Positions 63,466 through 64,000 of a DNA stretch of 64,000 nucleotides are shown one piece after another. Both the position numbers and the translations under genes were made by a program. The notes beneath the pieces are model-generated. The model worked only from the letters and a program-made list of their open reading frames with translations, was not told where the DNA came from and did not search any database. Source of the stretch: Spirochaetia bacterium UBA2205. Its GTDB lineage: Bacteria; Spirochaetota; UBA4802; UB4802. Every line of letters begins with the position of its first letter. Positions within the stretch are counted from its first letter, which is position 1. The stretch spans positions 136,277 through 200,276 of the forward strand of contig DCUV01000032.1 of assembly GCA_002328585.1 (NCBI GenBank), written 5' to 3'.

Positions 63466-64000
63466 CTAACCTTTTTTACCTTTAATTTTTTCCATTGTTT
63501 TTTGTAAAAATCGCCCGTCCATGATTTCAATCATTTTATTTGCTGCCTGAGATTTAGCATTAATACTAAATTTTGATGTTGTTATATAAATACCACTTTT
63601 ACACTTCTCTTCAAGCATACGCTGGTAAAAAGTATTAATCTGCCCTTCGGTTATATCACGGGTTGTTCGTATAAAATTAATTAAAACCGGCGGTTCATTT
63701 ATCCTTTTAACGCTAAAACATTTATACATGTACTCATTGGCCGAAACTTCTTTTTTATATACTATACTATAATTTAGCTGAGCAATAATCTCAGTAATAA
63801 GCGGCTGTAACTCTGCCATAGTAGAAGTAAACAAGAATTTAAGATTTTTATTTTCAAGAATTGATTTGTAATCGTCAAGCTTTACCTGTGTGCTGCGATA
63901 ATTAGGATTTATACTTGCAATCTTTTCCCAGTGATGTACTGCTTCTGGTATCTTATTTTCCATCTCATAACATTCCGCCAATAAATAACGATATGCCAAT
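63466..64000 (-). CDS. TPR plus Mrr-like domain protein, partial
   Basis: Cut by the window edge: the frame runs off base 64000 and 177 residues are visible. A TPR-like segment (about 1-40, AYRYLLAECYEMENKIPEAVHHWEKIASINPNY) leads into an Mrr-like restriction-endonuclease fold (about 60-170). The GIYITTSKFSINAKSQAANKMIEIMDG motif is the typical Mrr C-terminal strand and helix. Where an active Mrr has QxK (VQCKR), this protein has INFIRTT, so the metal site may be inactive. Ends 2 bp from the lipoprotein start. Confidence 0.7.
   Translation of the reverse strand, partial: LAYRYLLAECYEMENKIPEAVHHWEKIASINPNYRSTQVKLDDYKSILENKNLKFLFTSTMAELQPLITEIIAQLNYSIVYKKEVSANEYMYKCFSVKRINEPPVLINFIRTTRDITEGQINTFYQRMLEEKCKSGIYITTSKFSINAKSQAANKMIEIMDGRFLQKTMEKIKGKKG

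Noticed and set aside
1..64000. CRISPR array, tRNA or rRNA genes
   Set aside because: No regularly spaced direct repeats and no tRNA T-arm signature other than that of the tmRNA were seen.

Overview
The window reads as a chromosomal segment of an anaerobic or fermentative bacterium, most likely from the Spirochaetota or a close relative. That placement is inferred from gene content and style. The segment has low GC, many short lipoproteins with spirochaete-type lipoboxes, CsgG-like/TPR proteins, SpoIIE-, HD-GYP-, HDOD-, GGDEF- and CheD-type signalling proteins, a GTP-type PEP carboxykinase and indolepyruvate:ferredoxin oxidoreductase. No 16S or 23S gene is present to confirm it. The only RNA gene recognised is a one-piece tmRNA (39760-40108).

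Layout. 1-5153: the end of an HD-domain gene, then a minus-strand run of two rRNA/tRNA methyltransferases, a DUF4139 exported protein and an acyl-CoA thioesterase-like gene. 5422-15957: NhaC antiporter, oligoendopeptidase F, a SpoIIE phosphatase with TPRs, a REC-GAF-HD-GYP regulator, a rhomboid protease and a first paaK-ACT pair. 16075-17983: an AT-rich restriction-modification pair. 18094-25235: small lipoproteins, QueD, a DegT-like protein without its PLP lysine, RlpA, a DUF1624-type acyltransferase, a TPR protein and a diguanylate cyclase. 25437-33778: dut, RNase J, uppP, ftsK, a CsgG/TPR protein and the AmrS radical SAM enzyme, all on the plus strand. 33785-39121: small regulators and thioesterases, a radical SAM protein, a broken MNT nucleotidyltransferase gene, purA and a cation-efflux protein. 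39760-42669: ssrA, followed by a compact minus-strand PIN / STAS-like / ATPase operon and a lipoprotein. 42751-46742: an aromatic 2-oxoacid/arylacetate module (paaK, ACT, iorA, iorB). 46935-52684: HEAT protein, a signal-peptidase-I-like protein lacking both catalytic residues, an aminotransferase, a 921-bp gene-poor stretch, pckG and a STAS protein. 52878-58065: a CheD-HDOD-zinc ribbon-methyltransferase operon, two unknown genes and an MBL hydrolase. 58099-64000: a histidine phosphatase, a tiny membrane protein and a sodium:solute symporter in a row, then UPF0316, an acidic exported protein, UspA, a lipoprotein and a TPR/Mrr-like protein cut by the window end.

How the genes fit together. The two paaK-ACT modules and iorAB point to amino-acid (especially aromatic) fermentation through aryl-pyruvates and aryl-acetyl-CoA, with pckG and an aspartate-type aminotransferase linking to C4 metabolism. 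A dense set of c-di-GMP and partner-switching parts (GGDEF, HD-GYP, SpoIIE, STAS, HDOD, CheD) suggests elaborate control of motility or stress.

The most unusual signals are: (1) a dispersed decamer GGCGATAGTT, found in all reading frames, on both strands and often at gene ends, sometimes as inverted pairs; (2) the ssrA-adjacent ATPase/STAS-like/PIN cassette; (3) two enzyme-family proteins that have lost catalytic residues (signal peptidase I, DegT transaminase); (4) an MNT gene interrupted by TGA inside its active-site motif.
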